NCBI GenBank assembly: GCA_024372625.1
Contig: CP099605.1
Span: forward strand, 1,054,001 to 1,118,000
DNA: 64,000 nucleotides
Direction: 5' to 3'
From: Comamonadaceae bacterium OTU4NAUVB1
Lineage (GTDB): Bacteria; Pseudomonadota; Gammaproteobacteria; Burkholderiales; Burkholderiaceae_C
Shown here: one piece after another, positions 42,304 to 52,896 of the stretch
Layout of the letters: every line of letters starts with the position of its first letter
Position numbering within the stretch: position 1 is the first letter of the stretch
The notes under the pieces: model-generated
What the model was told of the DNA's origin: nothing
Database searches by the model: none
Seen by the model: only the letters and a program-made list of their open reading frames with translations
Translations under genes and position numbers: made by a program

Positions 42304-42852
42304 TCAGAAGAACGCCGGGGTGTCCGCCTCGAGCAGTGGCCAGGCGGCGTCCTTGTCGGAGATCCCGGTCACCGGCAGCGGCCACGAGATGCCCAGGCGG
42401 GGGTCGCAATAGCGCAGGCCCCACTCCGCCGCCGGCGTGTAGGGCGACGACACCAGGTAGCTGACCTCGACGTTCTCGGTCAGCGTCTGGAACGAGTGCG
42501 CGAAGCCCGGCGGCACGTAGAGCTCGCGGTGGTTGGTCGCGGTGAGCTCGAAGGCCTCGTGGCGCATGTAGCTGGGCGAGCCCGCGCGCAGGTCCACGAT
42601 GATGTCGACGATGGCGCCCTGGGTGCAGCGCACCAGCTTGGCCTCGGAGGCGTCGCCGCGCTGGAAGTGCAGGCCGCGCAGGGTGCCCTTGTCGGCCGAG
42701 AACGAGGTGTTCTGCTGCACGAACGTGGTGACCATGCCGTGGGCCGCGAATTCCTTCTGGCACATGGTGCGAGCGAAGAAGCCACGCGCGTCGCCGCGCT
42801 TTTCCAGGTCGATGATCCAGGCGTCCTGGAGGGTGGTGGGGGTGAAGATCAT
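42304..42852 (-). CDS. dTDP-4-dehydrorhamnose 3,5-epimerase-like cupin (RmlC family)
   Basis: A 182-residue cupin. GDARGFFAR, the catalytic histidine in LRGLHFQ (His62), KLVRC (Lys72), VPPGFAHSF and the closing DPRLGISWP are RmlC landmarks. The tyrosine-containing SYLVSSPYTP segment is also conserved. RmlA, RmlB and RmlD are not present, and the neighbours include a CDP-sugar synthase, so the natural substrate may be a CDP- rather than dTDP-linked 4-keto sugar. It lies 41 nt after the SAF-oxidoreductase gene. Confidence 0.85.
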   Translation of the reverse strand: MIFTPTTLQDAWIIDLEKRGDARGFFARTMCQKEFAAHGMVTTFVQQNTSFSADKGTLRGLHFQRGDASEAKLVRCTQGAIVDIIVDLRAGSPSYMRHEAFELTATNHRELYVPPGFAHSFQTLTENVEVSYLVSSPYTPAAEWGLRYCDPRLGISWPLPVTGISDKDAAWPLLEADTPAFF

Positions 42853-42893
42853 GGAGCGCGTTCGGGGAGGGAAGGGGAGCGTGGGGTGGCGGG

Positions 42894-44231
42894 TCAGGCC
42901 GAGGCCGCGGCGGTGGTGGACGCCGGCGCGAACGTGCGTTCCTGCTCGGCGTAGAGCGCGTCGATGACCCGGCCGTGCGGGATCTCGATGTCGTCGAAGG
43001 TGAGCGCGGCGTCCTTGGCCACCGCCCGCACGACCCTGCAGCCCACGGCCAAGCCGATCGGCAGCAGCGCCTCGCCACGGATGGCCTCGATGTTCTCGGC
43101 CACGCCGTAGACCTCGTAGCCGCCCAGCTCGTCGATCAGGTCGCCCGGGACCAGGTCCTTCTTGGCGACCGCGATGACGCCGACTTCCGGCCCCGCCAGC
43201 GGCGTGAGCACCGGGTCGTCGAACAGCACCGCGCGCGCCACCGACGTCGGCACCTCGAAATGGCAGAGGTGATAGGGCGTGGAGAAGCAGTAATAGGGGC
43301 CGGTGCCCAGCTTGTACAGGTTGAGGTAGTGCTGCTGGCGCGGGTCGTCGTGCGTGGCCAGGACGAAGACGCCGGGGCCGGGACGCGCACCCACGACGTA
43401 GTCGACGATGCCCGGGCCGCCCTTGTCCAGGTGCTCGGCGAAGGCGCTGACCGTCTCCTCCAGCGTCACCAGGGGTGCGCCGGGATTGCCGCCGGAGAAA
43501 TCCGGGCCGAGCATGCCGCGCCGGGCGACCTTCATGCCGGTCCCGTTGGCCACGATGGCCTGCTCGAAGGAGATCTTGGTGCCGTCGGCGAACGAGGCCA
43601 CCATGGCCGGCTTCTGGCCCCACTTCTCCGCGAACGCGCGCTGCGTGGTCGGATCGCGATAGGGGTCGTGCAGACCCTTGATGTTGCCGCACAGCACCGG
43701 CTTGCAGCCCAGGCCCTCGACGAAGCGGTAGAGGTTCATCTGCACGCCGGGCTGGTCGCCGTCGGAGAAGGTGTAGACCACGCCGCGCGCCTGCGCCTTC
43801 TGCTTGAGGATGGGGCCGACCGTGCCGTCGAGCTCGGCGTTCATCTGCACGACGTGCTTGCCCGACTCGATGGCGGCGAGCACGACCGTGGCGGCGTACT
43901 CGAGCGATCCCGTCACTTCGATGATGGCGTCCAGGCCCGCCGCGCGGGCGAGCGCCACGGCGTCCTCGGTGACCGCCGGCGTGCCCGCGGCGATGGCGGC
44001 TTCGAGTTCGGCCTGCGTGTCGCAGCGCACCGCCTCGACGTTGGCCTCCGAATAGGCGCGCTGCGCCGGCTCGATGCGGCGGTTGGCGATGGCGCACAGG
44101 CGCATGCCCGGGGTCGACGCGATGATCTGCAGCGCGATGCCCCTGCCCTGGAAGCCGGCGCCGACCAGACCCACCTTGATGGGATTGCCCGCGGCGGCAC
44201 GCTTCTTGAGCGCGGTGTCAACAATGATCAT
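42894..44231 (-). CDS. NAD(P)-dependent oxidoreductase with SAF domain
   Basis: A 445-residue protein. The N-terminal Rossmann domain has VGLVGAGFQGRG (about 20-31), resembling homoserine-dehydrogenase/Gfo-Idh folds, and the middle includes NAELDGTVGPIL and VYTFSDGDQPGVQMNLYRFVEGLG. The C-terminus (about 345-430) is a SAF domain (VAKKDLVPGDLIDELGGYEVYG) as in sialic-acid synthase and UxaA. Such proteins recur in O-antigen and capsule clusters, but their reaction has not, to my knowledge, been settled. It lies between rfbF and the RmlC-like gene. Confidence 0.8.
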   Translation of the reverse strand: MIIVDTALKKRAAAGNPIKVGLVGAGFQGRGIALQIIASTPGMRLCAIANRRIEPAQRAYSEANVEAVRCDTQAELEAAIAAGTPAVTEDAVALARAAGLDAIIEVTGSLEYAATVVLAAIESGKHVVQMNAELDGTVGPILKQKAQARGVVYTFSDGDQPGVQMNLYRFVEGLGCKPVLCGNIKGLHDPYRDPTTQRAFAEKWGQKPAMVASFADGTKISFEQAIVANGTGMKVARRGMLGPDFSGGNPGAPLVTLEETVSAFAEHLDKGGPGIVDYVVGARPGPGVFVLATHDDPRQQHYLNLYKLGTGPYYCFSTPYHLCHFEVPTSVARAVLFDDPVLTPLAGPEVGVIAVAKKDLVPGDLIDELGGYEVYGVAENIEAIRGEALLPIGLAVGCRVVRAVAKDAALTFDDIEIPHGRVIDALYAEQERTFAPASTTAAASA

Positions 44232-44274
44232 TCCAAATTACTCCGTAAACCTCGGTGCGATGCGCAGTTGTGAC

Positions 44275-44288
44275 AATACTTAAGTATT
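44275..44288. repeat. Perfect 14-bp AT-rich palindrome (AATACTTAAGTATT)
   Basis: The palindrome overlaps the rfbF stop codon, in the 55-nt gap before the SAF-oxidoreductase gene. A related CTTAAGTAATAA sequence occurs at about 46405-46416 in the AT-rich leader of the operon. It could be a protein-binding site or a small processing hairpin. Confidence 0.45.
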
Positions 44289-45072
44289 AATCTGACCAGA
44301 CTTTCCAAGGGGCTGACTTACCCTTGCCCCACAGGCCCTCGAGGACCTGCTTGTCGCGCAGCGAATCCATGCTCTGCCAGTAACCGGTGTGGTGGTAGCT
44401 GGCCAGCTTGCCCTGCGCCACCAGGCGCGCCATGGGTTCTTCCTCCCACATCTGGTGGTCGCCGTCGATGACGTCGAAGATCTCCGGCTCGCAGACGAAG
44501 AAGCCGCCGTTGATCAGGCCGCCGTCGGTGGCGCCCTTTTCCCGGAAGCCCTTGACGTTGCTGCCGTCGTCTGAGAGGTGCAGGGCGCCGTAGCGACCGG
44601 GCTGCGTCACGGCGGTGAGCGTGCAGTGGGCGCCCGACTTCTCGTGGAAGCTCATGAGCTCGTGCATGTTCACGTCCGACACGCCGTCGCCGTAGGTCAG
44701 GCAGAAGCGTTCGCCGTCGAGGTACTTGCGGGCGCGCTTGATGCGCCCGGCCGTCATCGTCTCCAGCCCGGTGTCGAGCACCGTCACGCGCCAGTTGTCG
44801 CTGCGGTGCTCCAGCCAGTCGACCTTGCCGGTGCCCAGATCGATCGTGAAGTCGGTGTCACGGGCCTGGTGACGCAGGAAGTACTCCCGGATCATGTCGA
44901 CCTTGTAGCCACCCAGCACCACGAAATCGTTGAAGCCGTAGTGCGCATACACCTTCATGATGTGCCACATGATCGGCTTGCCACCGACCTCGACCAGCGG
45001 CTTGGGCCGGATGGTCGTCTCTTCGCTCAGGCGGGTGCCGTAGCCCCCCGCCAGCAACACTACTTTCACCAT
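44287..45072 (-). CDS. rfbF: Glucose-1-phosphate cytidylyltransferase
   Basis: Makes CDP-glucose from CTP and glucose-1-phosphate, the entry to CDP-3,6-dideoxyhexoses and other CDP sugars. The nucleotide loop LLAGGYGTRLSEETTIRPKP (about 6-25), VGGKPIMWHIMK, the TYGDGVSDV metal site, GGLINGGFFV and the C-terminal GYWQSMDSLRDKQVLEGLW are typical of RfbF rather than RmlA. The 261 residues match. CDP-glucose 4,6-dehydratase (RfbG) is not in the window. Start 45072 is the family N-terminus. It follows the SDR gene by 88 nt in the same direction. Confidence 0.92.
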   Translation of the reverse strand: MVKVVLLAGGYGTRLSEETTIRPKPLVEVGGKPIMWHIMKVYAHYGFNDFVVLGGYKVDMIREYFLRHQARDTDFTIDLGTGKVDWLEHRSDNWRVTVLDTGLETMTAGRIKRARKYLDGERFCLTYGDGVSDVNMHELMSFHEKSGAHCTLTAVTQPGRYGALHLSDDGSNVKGFREKGATDGGLINGGFFVCEPEIFDVIDGDHQMWEEEPMARLVAQGKLASYHHTGYWQSMDSLRDKQVLEGLWGKGKSAPWKVWSD

Positions 45073-45160
45073 CGTCGTATCTCCTCGCGAGGCAGTCCGG
45101 GTCACACCGCTGCCGTCATGGTTTGGGAAGTGCCCCGGCCGGAACCGGGGCCCGCGATCC

Positions 45161-46213
45161 TCAGGCGTCCAGGGTCTGCCACTCGAAGGCCTGGTTCAGG
45201 CGCTTCTCGTCGATGTGGCCCTGCAGGACGTTCAGGCGGATCAGCAGCGACTTGCGGAAGTCGGCGTCGTCGAACTTCATGCGGCGCATGCCGGCGAGCA
45301 GGTTCTGGATCGACCGCGCGAGGTCGACCTGCGGCTGATGCCGCGGCGCGAGCGACTTGTAGAGCGCGAAGTCGACCTGGTAGGAGCGGCTGTCTGCCGG
45401 CGCGTCCAGGTTGATCGAGACCTTCGTGCCGGGCACGGCGTCGGCCACGGCCTTGGCGAGGTCACGCACCTGGTAGTTGCACTCGTCGGCGCCGGCGTTG
45501 ACCGCCAGGTAGCGCCCACCGTTGTCGGCGGAACGCGAGGCGGCCCAGTCGATGGCGCGCGCCATGTCGGCCACGTCGATGAGCGGGCGCCACGGCGAGC
45601 CGTCCGACAGCACCGTGATCTCGCCCTGGCTGAGCGCGCAGGCCACGAAGTCGTTGAGCACCAGGTCGAGCCGCAGGCGGTCCGACATGCCGCAGGCCGT
45701 CGCGAAGCGCAGGCAGGTGATCGTCATGCCGGTGTCGAGTTCGGCCAGCTCGCGCTCGGCGCCGATCTTCGACTTGGCATAGGCGGTGATCGGGTTGAGG
45801 TCGTCCGATTCCTTGCGCGGGCCGCCCAGCGCGATGCCGTAGACGCTGCAGCTCGAGGCGAAGACGTAGTTCTTCACGCCGGCCGCCGAAGCGGCCTTGG
45901 CGATCGACACGGCCGAACCCTGGTTGATGTCCATCGTGGGCTTTTCGAACCGGTTGCCCATCGGATCGTTGGAGATCGCCGCGAGTTGGACGACCGCGTC
46001 GTAGCCCTGGAGGGCTTCCGGCGCCAGTTCGCGCACGTCGCCGTAGAGCTGCTCGTCGAGGCTGCGCTCGGGCACGACGGTCGTGCCGGTGAGGCCGTGG
46101 GCGAAGTAGGCGTTGTCGTAGCCGTGCAACACGGCGTCCGGATGGGCAGCCCTCAGGTACTTGGAGACCACCGAGCCGACGTATCCCATGTTCCCAGTAA
46201 TCAATATTTTCAT
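45161..46213 (-). CDS. NAD-dependent epimerase/dehydratase (extended SDR)
   Basis: A 350-residue nucleotide-sugar enzyme. The NAD-binding motif is GNMGYVG (about 7-13). The catalytic set includes the SSCSVYG serine region (about 120-126) and Tyr145-x3-Lys149 (YAKSK). PWRPLIDVADMARAI is typical of sugar epimerases/reductases. It probably epimerises, dehydrates or reduces a CDP-sugar; which one cannot be read from sequence. It is the first gene of the leftward polysaccharide operon. Start 46213 is immediately before the Rossmann strand. Confidence 0.85.
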   Translation of the reverse strand: MKILITGNMGYVGSVVSKYLRAAHPDAVLHGYDNAYFAHGLTGTTVVPERSLDEQLYGDVRELAPEALQGYDAVVQLAAISNDPMGNRFEKPTMDINQGSAVSIAKAASAAGVKNYVFASSCSVYGIALGGPRKESDDLNPITAYAKSKIGAERELAELDTGMTITCLRFATACGMSDRLRLDLVLNDFVACALSQGEITVLSDGSPWRPLIDVADMARAIDWAASRSADNGGRYLAVNAGADECNYQVRDLAKAVADAVPGTKVSINLDAPADSRSYQVDFALYKSLAPRHQPQVDLARSIQNLLAGMRRMKFDDADFRKSLLIRLNVLQGHIDEKRLNQAFEWQTLDA

Positions 46214-46590
46214 GGCATCCAATTTCGCTACAACCAATACAATAGATGTATACCTAAGGCCTCATTTCAGAAGCTTTCTCAGGGCACGACACCTCGGTTT
46301 TCAGGCTTCCATTTCGATCGTTGCTGTTCGCATCGATCAACCGGAGAGTTCGACCGGCTTCGACAACCGCCGAAGACCGAGGGACACCCCGGAAAAATGT
46401 AAACCTTAAGTAATAATTGTGCCCAAGAAGATTTGAAATGTCACCTTTTGTTTGGTGCAATTTGCGTTTTCTTGATGACTGGGTCGAGAAGTGTGAGATT
46501 TGACCGGTTTTGAGGCTTTTTCAGCGCCAGTTGAAGGGGGTTGGCAACCTCCGGGCGGCTTCGCGAACCGATGGCGTGGCGCAATCGGCC
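46214..46590. other. AT-rich leader/intergenic region upstream of polysaccharide operon
   Basis: No gene is seen in this stretch. About 46390-46500 in particular is much richer in A and T than the rest of the window (for example TAATAATTG, TTTGAAATG). It probably holds the operon promoter; TATACA on the minus strand at about 46245-46250 is a possible -10. The composition suggests acquired DNA. Confidence 0.5.
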
Positions 46591-46625
46591 AAAAAAAAGC
46601 CTCGGCGACGGGCCGAGGCTTTTTC
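46591..46625 (-). terminator. Terminator of tRNA-Ala (bidirectional shape)
   Basis: The stem AGCCTCGGC/GCCGAGGCT (46598-46606 and 46612-46620) has a 5-nt loop. Eight A on the left become T in the minus-strand RNA; five T lie on the right. It is 35 nt beyond the tRNA-Ala 3' end. Confidence 0.9.
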
Positions 46626-46659
46626 GATGCAGACCGTCCAGGTCTGCTTGAGATGGGTG

Positions 46660-46735
<76 letters not shown>

Positions 46736-46747
46736 GACACAAGGCGG

Positions 46748-46753
46748 ATTCTA
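46748..46753 (-). promoter_or_regulatory. -10 candidate (TAGAAT) of tRNA-Ala
   Basis: TAGAAT on the minus strand, 12 nt before the tRNA 5' end; no clear -35. Confidence 0.45.
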
Positions 46754-46822
46754 GTCAGATCGATGTCCGTTCGCACGGACCCCGATGCCCGACCCCGGAG
46801 CGCACGCGGCGTTCCGGCGCGC

Positions 46823-47800
46823 TTACATCAGCAGGTGCTCGCCCGCGTTGTCGCCGCCCAGGGTCACGTAGTTGACCTTGCGGATGTCCATCAGCGCCTT
46901 GCCGCCGGCGTAGCTGATCGAGCTCTGGACGTCCTGTTCCATCTCGATGAGCGTGTCGGCGAGCTTGCCCTTGATCGGCTCCAGGATGCGCTTGCCTTCC
47001 ACGTGCTTGTACTCGCCCTTGTTGAAGTCGCTGGCCGAGCCGTAGTACTCCTTGAACAGCACGCCGTCGACCTCCACCGTCTTGCCGGGCGATTCCTCGT
47101 GGCCGGCGAACAGCGAACCGATCATCACCATCGAGGCGCCGAAGCGCACGCTCTTGGCGATGTCGCCGTGGTCGCGGATGCCGCCGTCGGCAATGATCGG
47201 CTTGGTCGCCACGCGGGCGCACCACTTGAGCGCGCTCAACTGCCAGCCGCCGGTGCCGAAGCCGGTCTTGAGCTTGGTGATGCAGACCTTGCCCGGGCCG
47301 ATGCCGACCTTGGTCGCGTCGGCGCCCCAGTTCTCCAGGTCGATGACGGCTTCCGGCGTGCCGACGTTGCCGGCGATCACGAACGAGGCCGGCAGCTTGC
47401 GCTTGAGGTATTCGATCATGTGCTTGACGCTGTCGGCATGGCCGTGGGCGATGTCGATGGTGATGTACGCGGGCACCAGATCGGCCTCGGCGAGGCGGTC
47501 GACGGTGTCGCGATCGGCCTGTTTCACACCCAGCGAGATGGAGGCGAAGACGCCCTGCGCGTGCATGCGCCGCACGAACGCGACGTTGTCGAGGTCGAAG
47601 CGGTGCATGACGTAGAAATAGCCGTTCTGCGCCAGCCACAGGCAGGTGGTCTCGTCGACCACCGTCTTCATGTTGGCCGGCACCACCGGCAGGCGGAAGC
47701 TGCGGCCGCCGAGCGTGACGCTGGCATCGCATTCCGAGCGGCTCTCGACGCGGCACTTGCGCGGCAGCAGGAGGATGTTGTCGTAATCGAAGATCTGCAT
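46823..47800 (-). CDS. guaC: GMP reductase
   Basis: Reductively deaminates GMP to IMP with NADPH, balancing purine pools. The TIM-barrel IMPDH/GMPR fold shows [34 protein letters not shown], the catalytic-cysteine loop [11 protein letters not shown] (Cys173) and [16 protein letters not shown]. Its 325 residues and lack of a CBS domain exclude IMP dehydrogenase; the sequence fits the GuaC2-type branch. The leader contains a strong terminator-like hairpin about 110 nt upstream of the start. It is divergent from the uvrD-family gene. Confidence 0.93.
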   Translation of the reverse strand: MQIFDYDNILLLPRKCRVESRSECDASVTLGGRSFRLPVVPANMKTVVDETTCLWLAQNGYFYVMHRFDLDNVAFVRRMHAQGVFASISLGVKQADRDTVDRLAEADLVPAYITIDIAHGHADSVKHMIEYLKRKLPASFVIAGNVGTPEAVIDLENWGADATKVGIGPGKVCITKLKTGFGTGGWQLSALKWCARVATKPIIADGGIRDHGDIAKSVRFGASMVMIGSLFAGHEESPGKTVEVDGVLFKEYYGSASDFNKGEYKHVEGKRILEPIKGKLADTLIEMEQDVQSSISYAGGKALMDIRKVNYVTLGGDNAGEHLLM

Positions 47801-47907
47801 GGAACCAAGCTCCTGGAGGGGGAAGAAGGCGCCGCGGGACGTGGGGCCGGCGGCGTGGGCGCTTGGTCGACGTCCGGTTTTCCGTGCCGCGCCAGATGCG
47901 GCGGGCG

Positions 47908-47943
47908 AAAAAAAAACCGGGCGTCAAGAAACTTGGGCCCGGT
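47908..47943 (-). terminator. Terminator-like hairpin in the guaC leader
   Basis: On the minus strand the sequence folds as ACCGGGC/GCCCGGT (47937-47943 with 47916-47922) with an inner CAAG-TTT-CTTG stem, followed immediately by nine T (47908-47916 as A on the plus strand). No gene ends upstream on this strand, so it sits in the guaC 5' region and may attenuate it. A TAGAAT at 47949-47954 (minus) is a possible -10, which would put the hairpin at the very start of the RNA. Confidence 0.75.
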
Positions 47944-48045
47944 GCGCGATTCTAGGACGGTCGTCGCTGTCCGGTACCCTGGCTTTCGTATAGACCTCAT
48001 ACGGCGCGCGGTGGGTCGCGCGTTGCGGCTTCCTACAATCGACGG

Positions 48046-50490
<2,445 letters not shown>

Positions 50491-50514
50491 GCGGGCGCGC
50501 CGCGCCGGCCGCGC

Positions 50515-51342
50515 TCAGCGGCGCTCGACCGTGGTGCCGTCGTCGGCTTCGAAAGTGCCCTTGAACGAGAACCACGCGCTGGTGAAGAACATCGCCGCCG
50601 TGACGAGCACGCCGCCTACCACCAGGGTGCTGCCCATCGCCATGCCGGCGCCTTCGCCGCTGCCGAACAGGCCCACGGCCGCTAGCAGGACGGTGATCGT
50701 GCTCAGCAGCATGCCCGCGCCGAGGACGACACCCATCCAGACGAGGCCGAAGACCGACAGCGCGCCGAAGGTCCTGAAGCAGGCCACGAAACTGAAGAAG
50801 AGGCTCTTGGCTGGCGGCACCTGGTGCCAGTGGACCAGCGCGGGCGCATGCCAGAACGCCAGCGACAGCGGCAGGTAGAGTGCCAGCGACACCCACAGGG
50901 CGCCCTGGAAGGCGCCGCTTTCGGCCACTTCCCGGGTGATCTGGCTCCCCATCAGGTAGGCGCGCGCGAACTGGCCGCCATCGATCAGCGCGGAGATGCC
51001 CATGACCAGCAGGAACAGCACCGCGTAGAGGACGCCGAGGACCGCCAGCGGCCGGGCGTCCTTGCGCACGGCCTGGAACGCGATGGCGAAGAGGTTGGCC
51101 GGGATCGATCCGCCACCGACGCCGGAGACCGCCGCGGCCGCCGTCATGAGGCCCAGCGTCATGGTCGGCAGCAGCGCCAGCGCGAGCACCGTGCCCAGCA
51201 GGGGCACCTGGGAGACGAGCGACACGAGCGCCATGAAGAACATGAACAGCGCCATGAAGGCCAGGGGGCGCCGGGCGAAGGTCTGGAGGCCGCTGCGGAC
51301 CCAGGTGGCGCCGGTGCGGGCCGGGACGAGGTTGAGTTTCAT
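50515..51342 (-). CDS. BPSS1780-family membrane protein
   Basis: A 275-residue inner-membrane protein with about six helices. The N-terminal signature KLNLVPARTGATWVRSGLQTF and the segment GSIPANLFAIAF match the BPSS1780 family that is nearly confined to Burkholderiales. The function is unknown. It lies 9 nt after thrB and should be its co-transcribed downstream gene. The C-terminus is acidic and cytoplasmic (FEADDGTTVERR). Confidence 0.85.
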   Translation of the reverse strand: MKLNLVPARTGATWVRSGLQTFARRPLAFMALFMFFMALVSLVSQVPLLGTVLALALLPTMTLGLMTAAAAVSGVGGGSIPANLFAIAFQAVRKDARPLAVLGVLYAVLFLLVMGISALIDGGQFARAYLMGSQITREVAESGAFQGALWVSLALYLPLSLAFWHAPALVHWHQVPPAKSLFFSFVACFRTFGALSVFGLVWMGVVLGAGMLLSTITVLLAAVGLFGSGEGAGMAMGSTLVVGGVLVTAAMFFTSAWFSFKGTFEADDGTTVERR

Positions 51343-51351
51343 CGGTTGCGT

Positions 51352-52395
51352 TCAGGCGCCCAGGGCCTCGGCGGTCGCCGTCAGCGGTGCGCGGACCCGT
51401 TCGCGCAGCACGCGCTCGAAATGCGTCGGATCGTGGGCTTTAAGCATGGTGGCCTCGCGTGGCAGATGGAAGTCCCACAGCCGGGAGATCCAGAAGCGCA
51501 GCGCGGCGGCGCGCAGCATGGCCGGGAGCAATGCGCGTTCGGCGCCCGTCAGCGGCCGCACGCGGACGTAGGCCTCCAGCAGCGCGGTCGTGCGTTCGAG
51601 GTCGGCTTCGCCCGTCGCCAGATCGATGGCCCAGTCGTTCAGGCTCACCGCGAGGTCGAACAGCCAGCTGTCGGTGCCGGCGAAATAGAAGTCGAAGACA
51701 CCGCTCAGCCGGGGCGGCTCGCCGGCGTCGGCAGTGCCGCTCGCGAACATCGCGTTGTCGCGGAACAGGTCGGCATGCACCGGCCCGCGTGGCAGGGCCG
51801 CATGGGAGGCCGATGCGGCGACCTGGTTCTGATAGGCGAGTTCGCTGCGCAGCAGGTCGGCATCGGTCGCGTCCAGGTGCGGCAGCACGATGGATGCGGT
51901 CTCGTTCCACCAGTCCAGGCCGCGCAGGTTGGGCTGCACCCTGGGGAAGTCGCGGCCGGCCAGGTGCATGCGCGCCAGCCAGCCGCCGAGTTCGGCGCAA
52001 TGGGCCGGGCCGGGCGACAGCACGCTGTGGCCGCTCAAACGATCGACCACCGCCGCGGGCTTGCCCGCCACGGTGTGCAGAAGCGCGCATGGCGCATCGG
52101 ACGGCGAGGTGCCCGGGACGGCGGCCGCGGAAGCGATCGTCGGATCGGCCACCGGTGCCGGCACCGGGATGCCCCGGCTCGCCAGGTGTTCCATCAGGCA
52201 GAGGTAGTAGGGCAGCTGGCGCGGGCCCAGCCGCTCGAACAGCGTCAGCACGTACTCGCCACGCTCGGTGGTGGCGAAGTAGTTGGTGTTCTCGATGCCG
52301 CCCTCGATGCCGCGCAAGGCCTTCAGGGCGCCGAGCCCCAGGCGACGCACGAGCGCGTCCGCCTCGTCGTGACCGACTTCGGTATAGACCGCCAC
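51352..52395 (-). CDS. thrB: Homoserine kinase (ThrB, APH-fold type)
   Basis: Phosphorylates homoserine in threonine synthesis. It is the aminoglycoside-phosphotransferase-fold form: N-terminal MAVYTEVGHDEADALVRRLGLG, GIENTNYFATTERGEYVLTLFE, the catalytic HADLFRDNAMF (HxDxxxxN, about 205-215) and FDFYFAGTDSWLFDLA carrying the metal-binding aspartate. The 347 residues are slightly longer than the usual 320 because of a Ser/Ala-rich insert near 85. It lies 7 nt after a small exported-protein gene and 9 nt before the BPSS1780 gene. Confidence 0.93.
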   Translation of the reverse strand: MAVYTEVGHDEADALVRRLGLGALKALRGIEGGIENTNYFATTERGEYVLTLFERLGPRQLPYYLCLMEHLASRGIPVPAPVADPTIASAAAVPGTSPSDAPCALLHTVAGKPAAVVDRLSGHSVLSPGPAHCAELGGWLARMHLAGRDFPRVQPNLRGLDWWNETASIVLPHLDATDADLLRSELAYQNQVAASASHAALPRGPVHADLFRDNAMFASGTADAGEPPRLSGVFDFYFAGTDSWLFDLAVSLNDWAIDLATGEADLERTTALLEAYVRVRPLTGAERALLPAMLRAAALRFWISRLWDFHLPREATMLKAHDPTHFERVLRERVRAPLTATAEALGA

Positions 52396-52402
52396 GCCGC
52401 GC

Positions 52403-52801
52403 TCAGAACTTCAGCAGGTTCCACACCCGTGCGCCGACGCCGGTGCTGCCCGTCTCGGCCTGCCCCTGGCGCTCGCGGCCCCCGTCGTTGGGCAGCACCT
52501 CGTAGGCGGGCACGTTGGCCTTGGGCTGCACGGTGATGCTCTGGGTCTGGCCGCCGTAGCGGACCTCGTCGACCTTGGCGCCACCGTCCTCGACGTGGAT
52601 GTTCTCGATCTTCTGGTTGCGCCGGCCCTCCGCGCGGGTCTGCGCGGCATCCTGCGATGCGGTGCCCTGGGCCGATGTCGACGGGGTGCCCCCCGTCGGT
52701 GCCGGCAGCGCGCCGGTCTGGGCGCAGGCGACGGCGCCCGTGAGGGCGCAGACGGTCGCCAGCAGTGCGTGGCGGAGGAGGGGAACGGTGGAGGTGGCCA
52801 T
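52403..52801 (-). CDS. Small exported protein upstream of thrB
   Basis: A 132-residue protein with a signal peptide (to about residue 28, GAVACAQ). The mature region is low in complexity at first (TGGTPSTSAQGTASQ) and then holds a conserved-looking patch, RRNQKIENIHVEDGGAKVDEVRYGGQTQSITVQPK, split by no cysteine. It is a small periplasmic protein of unknown role, found in front of thrB in Burkholderiales. The alternative of a lipoprotein is possible because of the VACAQ sequence. Divergent from polA with 95 nt between starts. Confidence 0.7.
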   Translation of the reverse strand: MATSTVPLLRHALLATVCALTGAVACAQTGALPAPTGGTPSTSAQGTASQDAAQTRAEGRRNQKIENIHVEDGGAKVDEVRYGGQTQSITVQPKANVPAYEVLPNDGGRERQGQAETGSTGVGARVWNLLKF

Positions 52802-52896
52802 GCGGGGATTGTAGGTGCGGCCCCTCGGGCGCGCGGTGTCGGCGCGCGGTGTCCGAGCCTGCCAGCGGCCATGCCGCGCACGGGCAGAATGGCCCG

